This document shows, in pieces, positions 31,598 to 39,441 of a stretch of DNA of 64,000 nt; positions within the stretch are counted from its first letter, which is position 1, and the number at the start of each line of letters is the position of its first letter. This DNA comes from Bifidobacterium catenulatum DSM 16992 = JCM 1194 = LMG 11043. GTDB lineage: Bacteria > Actinomycetota > Actinomycetes > Actinomycetales > Bifidobacteriaceae. Position numbers and translations under genes: made by a program. The notes under the pieces are model-generated. The model made no database searches. It was not told the origin of the DNA and worked only from the letters and a program-made list of their open reading frames with translations. Where the stretch lies: positions 1,612,001-1,676,000 of the forward strand of contig NZ_AP012325.1 in the NCBI RefSeq assembly GCF_001025195.1. The letters run 5' to 3'.

Positions 31598-32263
31598 ATG
31601 ACGAACGAAGAGCATACCAATGACGCGCAAGGCGCAAATGCAGCGGAAGCCAAAGTCGAGAAAATGTTCGAATACGGCTATCGCAAGTCGAATTACGGTC
31701 CGGACGAACTCGTGACCGACGCGCACGGCAATCCGATTTCTGTAATCGACGCAATGCTGTCGGCCGAAGACGCGGCAAAAGCCGAAACTTCCACGCCCCA
31801 CCTGTGCTACTACTCCCCCCGAATTCCAGGCAACACCGGTTCGGCAATCCGCCTGTGCGCGGTGACCGGCACGATCCTGCATTTGGTGGAGCCGCTTGGA
31901 TTCAATCTGCGCGATACGAAGCTGCGCCGCGCCGGATTGGATTATCACGATATGGCGCACGTGGTATTACACCCGAATTTTGAAAACCTAGTGGAATCCA
32001 TGCCGAATTCACGCATCATCGCGTTCACTGCACACGCCACCAAACTGTATACCGACATCGAATACAAGCCGACCGACATTCTGCTATTCGGCCCGGAGCC
32101 GGGCAACATTCCCGATCCGATGGATATTATGGCCGGTCCGCACGTGGCCGAACAGGTGCGATTGCCAATGCGCCCGAGCCTGCGTTCCCTGAACCTCACC
32201 AACTGCGCATCCATCGCCATCTACGAAGCCTGGCGCCAACTAGGCTTCGCCGGCGGCCAGTAA
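31598..32263 (+). CDS. trmL: tRNA (cytidine(34)-2'-O)-methyltransferase, TrmL/YibK type
   Basis: This SPOUT-class methyltransferase uses S-adenosylmethionine to modify the wobble ribose of certain leucine tRNAs. The knotted-fold motifs are present: NTGSAIRLCAVTG, ILLFGPEPGNIP, and LRSLNLTNCASIAIYEAWRQ at the C-terminus. It has about 221 residues, with an N-terminal extension of about 60 residues before the domain that other YibK proteins do not need. A much longer frame opens at 31322 but overlaps mutY; the ATG at 31598 is the first plausible one and looks leaderless. The gene is followed by two palindromic elements. Confidence 0.9.
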   Translation: MTNEEHTNDAQGANAAEAKVEKMFEYGYRKSNYGPDELVTDAHGNPISVIDAMLSAEDAAKAETSTPHLCYYSPRIPGNTGSAIRLCAVTGTILHLVEPLGFNLRDTKLRRAGLDYHDMAHVVLHPNFENLVESMPNSRIIAFTAHATKLYTDIEYKPTDILLFGPEPGNIPDPMDIMAGPHVAEQVRLPMRPSLRSLNLTNCASIAIYEAWRQLGFAGGQ

Positions 32264-32318
32264 TCCCTCCCCTGCCTGCAACTTCTAGGTTTTTCAATAA
32301 TTTACTTGCTTTTTGTAT

Positions 32319-32326
32319 AGTAAGTT
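32319..32326 (+). repeat. 8-bp direct repeat AGTAAGTT, left copy
   Basis: AGTAAGTT recurs exactly at 32439-32446. The two copies flank the palindromic element at 32329-32420 and could be a target duplication; chance cannot be excluded for so short a word. Confidence 0.4.
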
Positions 32327-32328
32327 CC

Positions 32329-32420
32329 GCTGGAGAGGCGGCGGGGTCTATTCCCGACACGCTCCAGGCCGCTCAGGCCAAGTCTTTACGGTCTGAAACA
32401 GACCCCGCCGTCTCTCCAGC
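32329..32420 (+). repeat. Long-stem palindromic element, copy A
   Basis: A 21-nt arm at 32329-32349 pairs with 32400-32420, with one G-U pair and the rest Watson-Crick. The 50-nt loop contains a small GGCC-GGCC hairpin. Inner arm and loop match copy B on the opposite strand: CGACAC, AGGCCG, GGCCAAG and ACGGTCT occur in the same order. The outer arm differs from B but still pairs, so the stem has changed by compensation. It may act as an RNA or as a mobile palindrome; as a plain terminator the conserved loop would be unexplained. Confidence 0.8.
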
Positions 32421-32438
32421 TACGCTGAGTTCAACTTA

Positions 32439-32446
32439 AGTAAGTT
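32439..32446 (+). repeat. 8-bp direct repeat AGTAAGTT, right copy
   Basis: This is the partner of the copy at 32319-32326, just outside the palindromic element A. Confidence 0.4.
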
Positions 32447-32489
32447 TTCTTTTCTTTTATGCAAGACACAACGAAATGTACGAAAGCGA

Positions 32490-32576
32490 GCAGAAGAGCG
32501 GGATATTCTGTTCGAGACCGTAAGCTTGGCCGAACGGCCTTGAGTGTGTCGCGAATAGAATATCCCGCTCTTCTGC
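32490..32576 (-). repeat. Long-stem palindromic element, copy B
   Basis: A 25-nt arm at 32490-32514 pairs with 32552-32576, with one position not Watson-Crick. Read on the minus strand, the 37-nt loop is homologous to that of copy A (CGACACACTCAAGGCCG, then GGCCAAG and ACGGTCT). The two copies are thus inverted relatives 69 bp apart with different but self-complementary outer arms. Confidence 0.8.
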
Positions 32577-32675
32577 GACCTCCCCATTACAGCAGCTTAT
32601 GCACCCAACGCAAGCACAAATCGCAAGAATGAATCGCACGCGACAAGCATGCATCGGGAAGAGGGAAGGGAGGGG

Positions 32676-34040
32676 CTAGTTTTTGAAGCTGTGGATTGGG
32701 GCGGGGATGCGGCCGCCACGGGTCACGAAAGCTTCGCAGCTGGTCTGGTTCACCGGAATGATCGGCGCATAGCCCATCAGGCCGCCGAAGTTGGCCATCT
32801 CCCCTACGCCTTTGCCTTCCACCGGAATCACGCGCACGGCGGTGGTCTTCTGGTTGACCATGCCGATGGCGGCCTCATCGGCGATGATGCCGGAAATGGT
32901 GGATGCGGTGGTGTCTCCCGGAATGGCGATCATGTCGAGGCCGACGGAGCACACGCAGGTCATGGCCTCAAGCTTTTCGATCTTCAGGCAGCCATTGGTT
33001 GCCGCGTCAATCATGTTCTTATCTTCGGAGACAGGGATGAACGCGCCGGAAAGTCCGCCGACGTAGGAGGACGCCATGATGCCGCCCTTCTTCACCTGGT
33101 CGTTGAGCATGGCGAGCGCCGCGGTGGTGCCCGGTGCGCCAACCTGTTCGAGGCCAATCTTTTCAAGCACTTCGCCGACGGAGTCGCCTACGGCCGGGGT
33201 TGGCGCGAGGGAAAGGTCGATGATGCCGAATGGAATGCCGAGGCGACGGGATGCCTCCTGTGCCACCAGCTGGCCGACGCGCGTGATCTTGAACGCGGTG
33301 CGCTTGATGGTTTCGCACAGGAATTCGAAGTCTTTGCCCTTGGCTTCGTCCAGCGCGCGGGAAACCACGCCGGGGCCGGAAACGCCGACGTTGATGACCG
33401 CGTCGCCTTCGGTCACGCCATGGAAGCCGCCTGCCATGAACGGGTTGTCGTCGGGGGCATTGCAGAATGCCACGAATTTCACACATCCGTAGGAATCGTT
33501 ATCTGCGGTAGCGTGTGCGATGTCTTTGATGATGTGGCCGAGCAGCTCGACGGAGTTCATGTCGATGCCGGTTTTGGTGGATCCCACATTGACAGACGAG
33601 CAGACAATGTCGGTTTCGCTCAGCGCCTTCGGCAGGGAGCGGATGAGCAACTCTTCGGCAGGGGTCATGGACTTGGATACGAGCGCGGAGTAGCCGCCGA
33701 TCAGGTCGACGCCGACCTTCTTCGCCGCACGGTCAAGCGCATGCGCAATTTTCACGAAATCGTCCGACGTTTTGCACGAGCTTGCGCCGACCAGAGAAAT
33801 CGGGGTGACGGTGATGCGCTTATTGACGATCGGAATGCCGTAGTCGCGTTCGATGGCCTGGCCAGTGGATACGAGATCCTTGGCATACGTGGTGATCTTG
33901 TTGTAGATGTTGTCGCAGACTTCGTCGACGCTGTCGGCCGCGCAGTCCAACAGGCTGATGCCCATGGTGATGGTGCGCACGTCGAGCTTCTCCTGCTCGA
34001 TCATCTGGTTGGTCTCGTGGACCTCCATGATATTCAGCAT
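32676..34040 (-). CDS. PFL family protein (DUF711/UPF0210)
   Basis: This 454-residue cytoplasmic protein matches the DUF711/UPF0210 family. Conserved blocks include [10 protein letters not shown] near the N-terminus, [27 protein letters not shown] and [17 protein letters not shown]. The fold is related to glycyl-radical enzymes but I see no glycyl-radical motif, and no reaction is established. A small ACT-domain gene lies directly upstream on the same strand, the usual pairing for this family, so the two probably form a regulated unit. The start follows AAGGAAAAACC. Confidence 0.9.
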   Translation of the reverse strand: MLNIMEVHETNQMIEQEKLDVRTITMGISLLDCAADSVDEVCDNIYNKITTYAKDLVSTGQAIERDYGIPIVNKRITVTPISLVGASSCKTSDDFVKIAHALDRAAKKVGVDLIGGYSALVSKSMTPAEELLIRSLPKALSETDIVCSSVNVGSTKTGIDMNSVELLGHIIKDIAHATADNDSYGCVKFVAFCNAPDDNPFMAGGFHGVTEGDAVINVGVSGPGVVSRALDEAKGKDFEFLCETIKRTAFKITRVGQLVAQEASRRLGIPFGIIDLSLAPTPAVGDSVGEVLEKIGLEQVGAPGTTAALAMLNDQVKKGGIMASSYVGGLSGAFIPVSEDKNMIDAATNGCLKIEKLEAMTCVCSVGLDMIAIPGDTTASTISGIIADEAAIGMVNQKTTAVRVIPVEGKGVGEMANFGGLMGYAPIIPVNQTSCEAFVTRGGRIPAPIHSFKN

Positions 34041-34106
34041 GGTTTTTCCTTACGATTAGTACGATTCGTGGCTTCGATTACTTGCGTGACTCACGTATGC
34101 CGCGGA

Positions 34107-34379
34107 TCAGACGCGGTGCATCTTGGTAAAGATCTCCTCGCGCTGGCAGCGGATGCGCACGCCAATCTCCTCGCCGAGCTTGTCGAGATCGTCCACGATC
34201 TCGCCGAATTCCTTGTCGGCGTTGGAATAATCCACGATCATCATCATGTTGAAGAAACCGTCGATGATGGTCTGGGAAATGTCAAGCACGTTGACCTGAT
34301 GTTCGGAAAGGTATGTGCAGACGCGTGCGATGATGCCGACAGTATCCTGACCGACGACGGTGATGATTGCCTTGTTCAT
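34107..34379 (-). CDS. ACT domain protein (UPF0237)
   Basis: The 90-residue protein is a single ACT domain with a short tail. The ligand-binding turn VGQDTVGIIARVCTYLSEHQ and the second strand (NVLDISQTIIDGFFNMMMI) are clear. ACT domains bind amino acids and regulate partner proteins; its partner is probably the PFL-family protein 66 bp downstream. The start follows AGGGAGT. Confidence 0.92.
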   Translation of the reverse strand: MNKAIITVVGQDTVGIIARVCTYLSEHQVNVLDISQTIIDGFFNMMMIVDYSNADKEFGEIVDDLDKLGEEIGVRIRCQREEIFTKMHRV

Positions 34380-34452
34380 GGAACTCCCTAAATGTTAGGT
34401 GCGAATATCCAGTTGCCGTCTCGGCGAATTGCCGGACGTGCCCTCAAGTATA

Positions 34453-34485
34453 GGAAAGGCACGTGCCAAAACACGTGCCTTTTCC
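34453..34485 (-). terminator. Hairpin after galK
   Basis: GGAAAGGCACGTG pairs with CACGTGCCTTTTCC with one bulged base. It lies downstream of galK on the minus strand and probably ends the deoR-galT-galK transcript. No strong T-run follows. Confidence 0.5.
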
Positions 34486-34611
34486 GTAATTCCGTTACAT
34501 ATTGAGATGGCCGTTGCTTACGGTCCCACTCGCGGTCTTCCGCGATGCAATCGTAAGTATATATTCATACATGCCTCATATATACACTACGATTCGTCGC
34601 GGAAACTGCGA

Positions 34612-35862
34612 TCAAGCCTCGCGGCTCGCGGAAGCCGCAGCGAACGCCGGCAAGGCGCGAGGCGCGTTGAAACCTTCCTTTTCGAAGCGGTCAGCAATCT
34701 TCTGTGCGATTTCGTGACCCTGGCCCTTGTCCACCAACGCGATGATGGAGCCGCCAAAGCCGCCGCCGGTCATACGTGCGCCGTACGCGCCGTTGACACG
34801 AGCCACATCCACGGCAATATCCAACTCGGGCACAGTCACTTCATAATCCGCTGCAAGCGAATCATGAGACGCGTTGAACAGTCGGCCTGCCTCGTCGATC
34901 TTGCCGTTGGCAAAGGCACGCACGAAGGAATTGACACGGGCGATTTCGGTGATGACGTGGCGCACGCGCTTCTTCATCGTGTCGTCTTCCAGCTTGTCGA
35001 GCGTTTCCTTAAGTGCCTGGAACGGATCCTCGGATTTAGCGATTTCGTCGGCAACCACACGCAGGTTGGCCACGCCGAGGATTTCGGCGGCCTTCTCGCA
35101 AGTGGCGCGACGCTGGGCATACTGGCCGTCGTTGAGCTGGTGCGGAGCCTGAGTGTCAAGCACCAGCAGTTCCAGACCGTACTTGTCGAGATCGAATTCC
35201 TGCTGGGAGACATTCTCCAGCGGGCTCAGCTCTGGACGGCAATCAAGACGCAACGCATGGCCGAAAGTGCAGCGCATGGATGCGTTCTGATCGAGACCAC
35301 CGGTGGACGCACCCGCCATGTCGTTTTCCGATTTGATGGCGGCGTTAATCAGTGTCACACGACCGGCATCGGATGCGCCATAACCCAAACCATACACGTC
35401 ATCCAGCGCCAAGGCGGTGGAGCAGGTCATGGCTGCGGAGGAGCTCAGACCGGATCCGAGCGGAACGCAGGAGGAGAATGCCGCGTCGAAGCCCTGCACC
35501 GCATCGAAGCCGGCTTCGCGCAATGCCCAGGCAACGCCTACCGGGTAGGCGGCCCAGCCTTCCACACCACCGGCCTGCAGACCATCGAGGTCGGCTTCGG
35601 TAACGTTTTCGGAATCAACGTCGGAAACCACGCGCACCTTGGTGTCTTCACGCGGCTTGAGCGCGATGAACGTGCGGTGCGGCAGTGCGATCGGCAGGCA
35701 CAGGCCCGCGTTGTAGTCGGTATGTTCGCCAATCAGGTTCACACGGCCCGGTGCGGCCCATACGCCAGCCGGTTCCTCACCGTAGGTGGCTCGGAACAGG
35801 TCGGTCGCGTTCTTCACACCCTCGTCGTGCGAGAGCGGCTCAATGAATTCAACAGCAGTCAT
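34612..35862 (-). CDS. galK: Galactokinase
   Basis: GalK phosphorylates galactose to galactose 1-phosphate. The 416-residue GHMP kinase has the galactokinase signature GRVNLIGEHTDYNAG near residue 40. The phosphate loop is VPLGSGLSSSAAM and the C-terminal motif is ARMTGGGFGGSIIAL. The start follows AAAGGAC. It is the last gene of the deoR-galT-galK group, 31 bp after galT. In bifidobacteria this route complements the lacto-N-biose pathway. Confidence 0.97.
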   Translation of the reverse strand: MTAVEFIEPLSHDEGVKNATDLFRATYGEEPAGVWAAPGRVNLIGEHTDYNAGLCLPIALPHRTFIALKPREDTKVRVVSDVDSENVTEADLDGLQAGGVEGWAAYPVGVAWALREAGFDAVQGFDAAFSSCVPLGSGLSSSAAMTCSTALALDDVYGLGYGASDAGRVTLINAAIKSENDMAGASTGGLDQNASMRCTFGHALRLDCRPELSPLENVSQQEFDLDKYGLELLVLDTQAPHQLNDGQYAQRRATCEKAAEILGVANLRVVADEIAKSEDPFQALKETLDKLEDDTMKKRVRHVITEIARVNSFVRAFANGKIDEAGRLFNASHDSLAADYEVTVPELDIAVDVARVNGAYGARMTGGGFGGSIIALVDKGQGHEIAQKIADRFEKEGFNAPRALPAFAAASASREA

Positions 35863-35893
35863 TGGTGTTTTGTCCTTTGGGTTTTATTGACTT

Positions 35894-37144
35894 TCAGCCT
35901 TCGATATCGATTGGTCCGAGCTCGTGGAAGCGCTTGGCGATGAGTTCCGGCGTGGTGTCGGAAACCCATGCGGCCATGCCGGATTCGGATCCGGCCAGAT
36001 ACTTGATCTTGTTGGCTGCGCGGCGGAACGAGAAGAACTGCAGATTCAGACGGTAGTTTTCACGGCGTGCGTCGTGGATCGGAGCCTGGTGCCATGCTGC
36101 GATGTATGGCAGGTCCATGCCCTTGCCGTCGCCCTTGTCGAAGAACGCGTTGCCGCGCTTGAGCAGGGTGGAGTACATGACGGCCAAATCCCAACGTTCC
36201 TGGTCATTGAGCTCGTCGAGGGTGAGCACGTCGCGTACCGGAGCCACATGCACCTCGAGAGGCCAGCGGGCTGCGGCTGGCACGTAGGCCACCCAGCTGT
36301 GGTTGCGCATGACGATGCGCTCCCCGGCTTCGATTTCGGAGTTCATGAGATCCTTGAGCAGGTTGCCGCCGGTCTTCTCATGGTAGGCTTCGGTCTGCTT
36401 GAGTTCGGCTTCCATCTTCGGCGCGATGAACGGGTAGCAGTAGACCTGTCCGTGAGGGTGCGCCAGGGAGACGCCGATTTCCTGTCCGTGGTTTTCGAAC
36501 GGGAAGATCTGTTCGATGCCTTCCATCTTGGAGATTTCGGCGGTACGGAACGCCCATGCTTCCACGACGGTACGCAGGCGGGAGACCGGCAGGTCCGCCG
36601 GCAGGCCGTCTTCGTCCGGGTCGAAGCAGATCACTTCGCAGCGACCTGCGGCGAGCTTCTTCTCCCACAGCGGGTTGCCATTGACGTATTCCACGGCTTC
36701 GGAACGGCCCGGCACGCGAACCATCGATGGGAAGCGGTTTTCGAACACGACCACGTTGTAGTCGGTGTCCGGTACTTCGCCGTCCTGGTACGGGTCGCCC
36801 GGCTTGCGTGCGGCCAGCGGGTTGCCCTTGGCGGTGGCGCCCGGTCCTGCGGTGATCGGGCGGTTCATGCGTGCGGTCGCCATCGGAATCCAGTCGCCGG
36901 TCAGTGGATCGCGACGCATTTCCGGAGCGGCGTACGGCACCTCCTCACCGGCTGCGTTGAGCTGGTTGGAGAAGCGGTATGCCAGCTGACGAGGATCGTT
37001 CAGTTCGCGCGTCTTCGCGCCGGAAACATATTCCGGATCATCGTCGAGGTAGAAGAACGCACGGCCATCGGCGAGCGTGGTCGGCGTGATGCGAATGTGT
37101 TCCTTCGCGTACTCTCCCGGAGTGTAGTTTGCGAATTCACTCAT
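35894..37144 (-). CDS. galT: Galactose-1-phosphate uridylyltransferase
   Basis: GalT exchanges UDP between UDP-glucose and galactose 1-phosphate. The protein has 416 residues, with the nucleophile region SLAHPHGQVYCYPF and the UDP-binding stretch NPLAARKPGDP. The second-domain histidine is in ARWPLEVHVAP. The start follows GGAAGGTG and lies 5 bp after the deoR stop, so the genes are co-transcribed and probably co-translated. Confidence 0.96.
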   Translation of the reverse strand: MSEFANYTPGEYAKEHIRITPTTLADGRAFFYLDDDPEYVSGAKTRELNDPRQLAYRFSNQLNAAGEEVPYAAPEMRRDPLTGDWIPMATARMNRPITAGPGATAKGNPLAARKPGDPYQDGEVPDTDYNVVVFENRFPSMVRVPGRSEAVEYVNGNPLWEKKLAAGRCEVICFDPDEDGLPADLPVSRLRTVVEAWAFRTAEISKMEGIEQIFPFENHGQEIGVSLAHPHGQVYCYPFIAPKMEAELKQTEAYHEKTGGNLLKDLMNSEIEAGERIVMRNHSWVAYVPAAARWPLEVHVAPVRDVLTLDELNDQERWDLAVMYSTLLKRGNAFFDKGDGKGMDLPYIAAWHQAPIHDARRENYRLNLQFFSFRRAANKIKYLAGSESGMAAWVSDTTPELIAKRFHELGPIDIEG

Positions 37145-37149
37145 TATGG

Positions 37150-37953
37150 TTATTCACCTTCCTGAATAGGCTCGGTCTGGTGCGCCAGCACGAGCTCTTT
37201 AACCAAATCCCTTGTTTTCCCAACCGAATCGGGGTCTAGTCCATCATCGGTAATGACCGTGTCCACTTGGTCGAAGCGTGCGAAAAGCGACAATGATGTG
37301 CAGCTCCACTTTGTGTGATCGGTCAAAATTATAGTTCGATCGGCAATGTCCATCATTGCCATATCGGTCGCGGCCTCAAGCGAGTTCGGCATGAGGAAGC
37401 CGCGCGGAATGGACACGGAATGCGTGCCCAGGAAGACCGTGTTGACGCGCAGAGAAGCCACCACCTTGTCAGCGATCGGCCCTACGAGCGAGTTGGATCG
37501 GGTGGTCACGCCGCCGGTCACGATGACTTCCACGTCTTTCGATTCCAGCGCCTGCACCAGTTCCGCCACCGGAATGGAGTTGGTGAGAATGGTGATGCCC
37601 GATGACTGCTGCGATTCAAGCAGATGTTGCGCGAATACGTATGCCGTGGTGCCGCCGCCGACGGCGATCACGTCGCCGGGCGCCACATATTTGATGGCTT
37701 CCTGCGCGATGGCGTCTTTGAGGCCGATGTCCATCTGCGACTTTACAGAGAACAGCGGCTCGCTCAGCAGCGTGCTGGTAGTGACGGCACCGCCGTGCAC
37801 TCGTTTCAGCAGACCCTTGTCGGCCAGATCGGCGATATCGCGGCGGATAGTCATGGCGGAAACGCCCAATTCCTTGGACAATGCGGTGATACGCACCGCA
37901 CCGCGGGTACGCAACCTGCTCAAAATCAAATGTTGACGTTGTGACGATATCAT
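37150..37953 (-). CDS. DeoR-family transcriptional repressor of the gal genes
   Basis: The protein has a DeoR-type helix-turn-helix at the N-terminus (RTRGAVRITALSKELGVSAM, then TIRRDIADLADKG). A sugar-phosphate sensing domain follows, with the conserved GDVIAVGGGTTAY and RVNTVFLGTHSV blocks. It has about 267 residues. A GTG at 37977 would add eight residues, but the ATG at 37953 fits a leaderless start six nt behind GATAAT. The gene immediately precedes galT-galK, so control of galactose use by a sugar phosphate is the likely role. A palindrome overlaps its own -10 box, suggesting self-repression. Confidence 0.9.
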   Translation of the reverse strand: MISSQRQHLILSRLRTRGAVRITALSKELGVSAMTIRRDIADLADKGLLKRVHGGAVTTSTLLSEPLFSVKSQMDIGLKDAIAQEAIKYVAPGDVIAVGGGTTAYVFAQHLLESQQSSGITILTNSIPVAELVQALESKDVEVIVTGGVTTRSNSLVGPIADKVVASLRVNTVFLGTHSVSIPRGFLMPNSLEAATDMAMMDIADRTIILTDHTKWSCTSLSLFARFDQVDTVITDDGLDPDSVGKTRDLVKELVLAHQTEPIQEGE

Positions 37954-37955
37954 TC

Positions 37956-37975
37956 GAACATTATCGCACATGTTC
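37956..37975. promoter_or_regulatory. Candidate DeoR operator over the promoter
   Basis: GAACAT, an 8-nt spacer and ATGTTC form a perfect inverted repeat. The left half overlaps the likely -10 box (GATAAT, minus strand, 37960-37965) of the deoR-galT-galK transcript, which would begin at the ATG at 37953. A dimeric repressor here would block polymerase. Binding is inferred. Confidence 0.6.
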
Positions 37976-38142
37976 ACTCAAAATAAAAACTGAGATGATC
38001 GCTTCGCGTGTTTTACTTGCAAAAAATGTACTTGAATATCCCATAATCTTCCGAATCGCACAAAAACGAACGTCGACGTTCCGTCAATGCAACCAATCAC
38101 CATGTTGCCTTCTTGCGGCAAACGGTGCGAGAATGGTGAACC

Positions 38143-39291
38143 ATGACGTACGTTTCTGAGAATTTTTGGCACGATGCGGTGAACAAAGCCACCACCGATC
38201 TCTTCACCTTCGGCTACAAACACATCATCAAGCCGTATTTCATCTTCAATCAAACGCCCGACGTGGCGCATGACCAGATGATCCAGTTCTGCAAGATCAC
38301 CAAGAACATCCCTCCACTGATGTGGGCGTGCCGTGAAATGCTCAACTATTCCGACCCGGTGCTGGAAACCAATGTGATGGGCATCGACTTCGTCAATCCG
38401 TTCGGTCTTTCCGCCGGTCTTGACAAGAACTGCGAGATGCCGGTCTTGCTCGACAATGCCGGTTTCGGCTTCGAAACAGTCGGCTCCACCACGTCTCGCC
38501 CCTGCCCCGGCAATCCGAGGCCATGGTTCCATCGTCTGCCTGAATACGATTCGATGATGGTGCACGTCGGTCTTGCCAATGAGGGATCGGAAATCGTGGT
38601 TCCTCGTGCGGAGCAGGCTTGGACAAAAGCTCACGACATGCAGATTTCCGTGTCCATCGCACGCACGAACGACAACAAAACCGGCGATTTGGAAGAAGGC
38701 ATCGAAGATTACTGCATTTCGATGCGTCGCGCCACCGGCCGCACCGCCATGGTCGAAGTGAACATCTCCTGCCCGAACACCATGGCCGGCGAACCGTTCA
38801 ACGAAAGCCCGGAGGCGCTCGACAAACTATTCACCGAACTCGACAAGATCGAACGCCCACAGCCCACACTGGTGAAACTGCCGTTGAACAAGAGCTGGGA
38901 AGAGTTCAAGGAACTGCTTGACGTGCTTACCGGGCACAACGTGCAGGGCCTGTCGATCGCGAACCTGCAGAAGGATCGTACCGGCATGAGCATCCCGCGT
39001 GATTGGGAAGGCGGATTGTCGGGCTCGCCTTGCTATGCGGCCAGCAACGAACGCATCAAGCAGGTGTACCGCGAGTACGGCGACCGTTTCACGATCGCAG
39101 GCATCGGCGGCGTGTTCACTCCGCAGCAGGCCTATGAAAAGATCCGTTCCGGCTCGTCGTTGGTGATGTTCATCAGCTCGCTGATGTACCGAGGCCCGCA
39201 GCAGATCACCGTGTTGAAGCGTGGTCTCGCCGAACTGCTCAAGCGCGACGGTTTCGACCACGTCAGCCAGGCCGTCGGCATCGACGCCTGA
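38143..39291 (+). CDS. pyrD: Dihydroorotate dehydrogenase, class 2-like
   Basis: The enzyme oxidises dihydroorotate to orotate in pyrimidine synthesis with FMN. The 382-residue protein has the class 2 layout: an N-terminal helical extension, NPFGLSAGLDKN, VGSTTSRPCPGNPRP and the phosphate-binding GIGGVFTPQQAYEKIRSGSS. The catalytic loop reads VNISCPNT, with Cys210 where class 2 enzymes normally have Ser; Cys is the base of class 1 enzymes. Bifidobacteria are not known to have quinones, so the electron acceptor is unclear. The ribosome site is weak (GGTGAACC). Confidence 0.9.
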   Translation: MTYVSENFWHDAVNKATTDLFTFGYKHIIKPYFIFNQTPDVAHDQMIQFCKITKNIPPLMWACREMLNYSDPVLETNVMGIDFVNPFGLSAGLDKNCEMPVLLDNAGFGFETVGSTTSRPCPGNPRPWFHRLPEYDSMMVHVGLANEGSEIVVPRAEQAWTKAHDMQISVSIARTNDNKTGDLEEGIEDYCISMRRATGRTAMVEVNISCPNTMAGEPFNESPEALDKLFTELDKIERPQPTLVKLPLNKSWEEFKELLDVLTGHNVQGLSIANLQKDRTGMSIPRDWEGGLSGSPCYAASNERIKQVYREYGDRFTIAGIGGVFTPQQAYEKIRSGSSLVMFISSLMYRGPQQITVLKRGLAELLKRDGFDHVSQAVGIDA

Positions 39292-39323
39292 TTTCAGCCG
39301 GATTCCCGATAAACGAAAGCAGC

Positions 39324-39372
39324 AAAATAATGCGCCCCGCAACCAATACCCTGGTACGGGGCGCATTATTTT
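39324..39372. terminator. Bidirectional terminator between pyrD and OYE genes
   Basis: AAAATAATGCGCCCCG pairs perfectly with CGGGGCGCATTATTTT (16 bp, 17-nt loop). T-runs occur on both strands, so it can serve both convergent genes. Confidence 0.85.
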
Positions 39373-39441
39373 ATTGCGATTGCCGATACTGCCTATTTTT
39401 ATCTGATATTTATCTGACGATAATCCAATCTATCGGCTCCA

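Larger units (their letters stand above)
32264..32675. other. 412-bp intergenic region with two palindromic elements
   Basis: There is no plausible gene here. The region lies between the convergent trmL and PFL-family genes and is largely filled by the two long-stem elements at 32329-32420 and 32490-32576, with AT-rich spacers. Confidence 0.8.
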
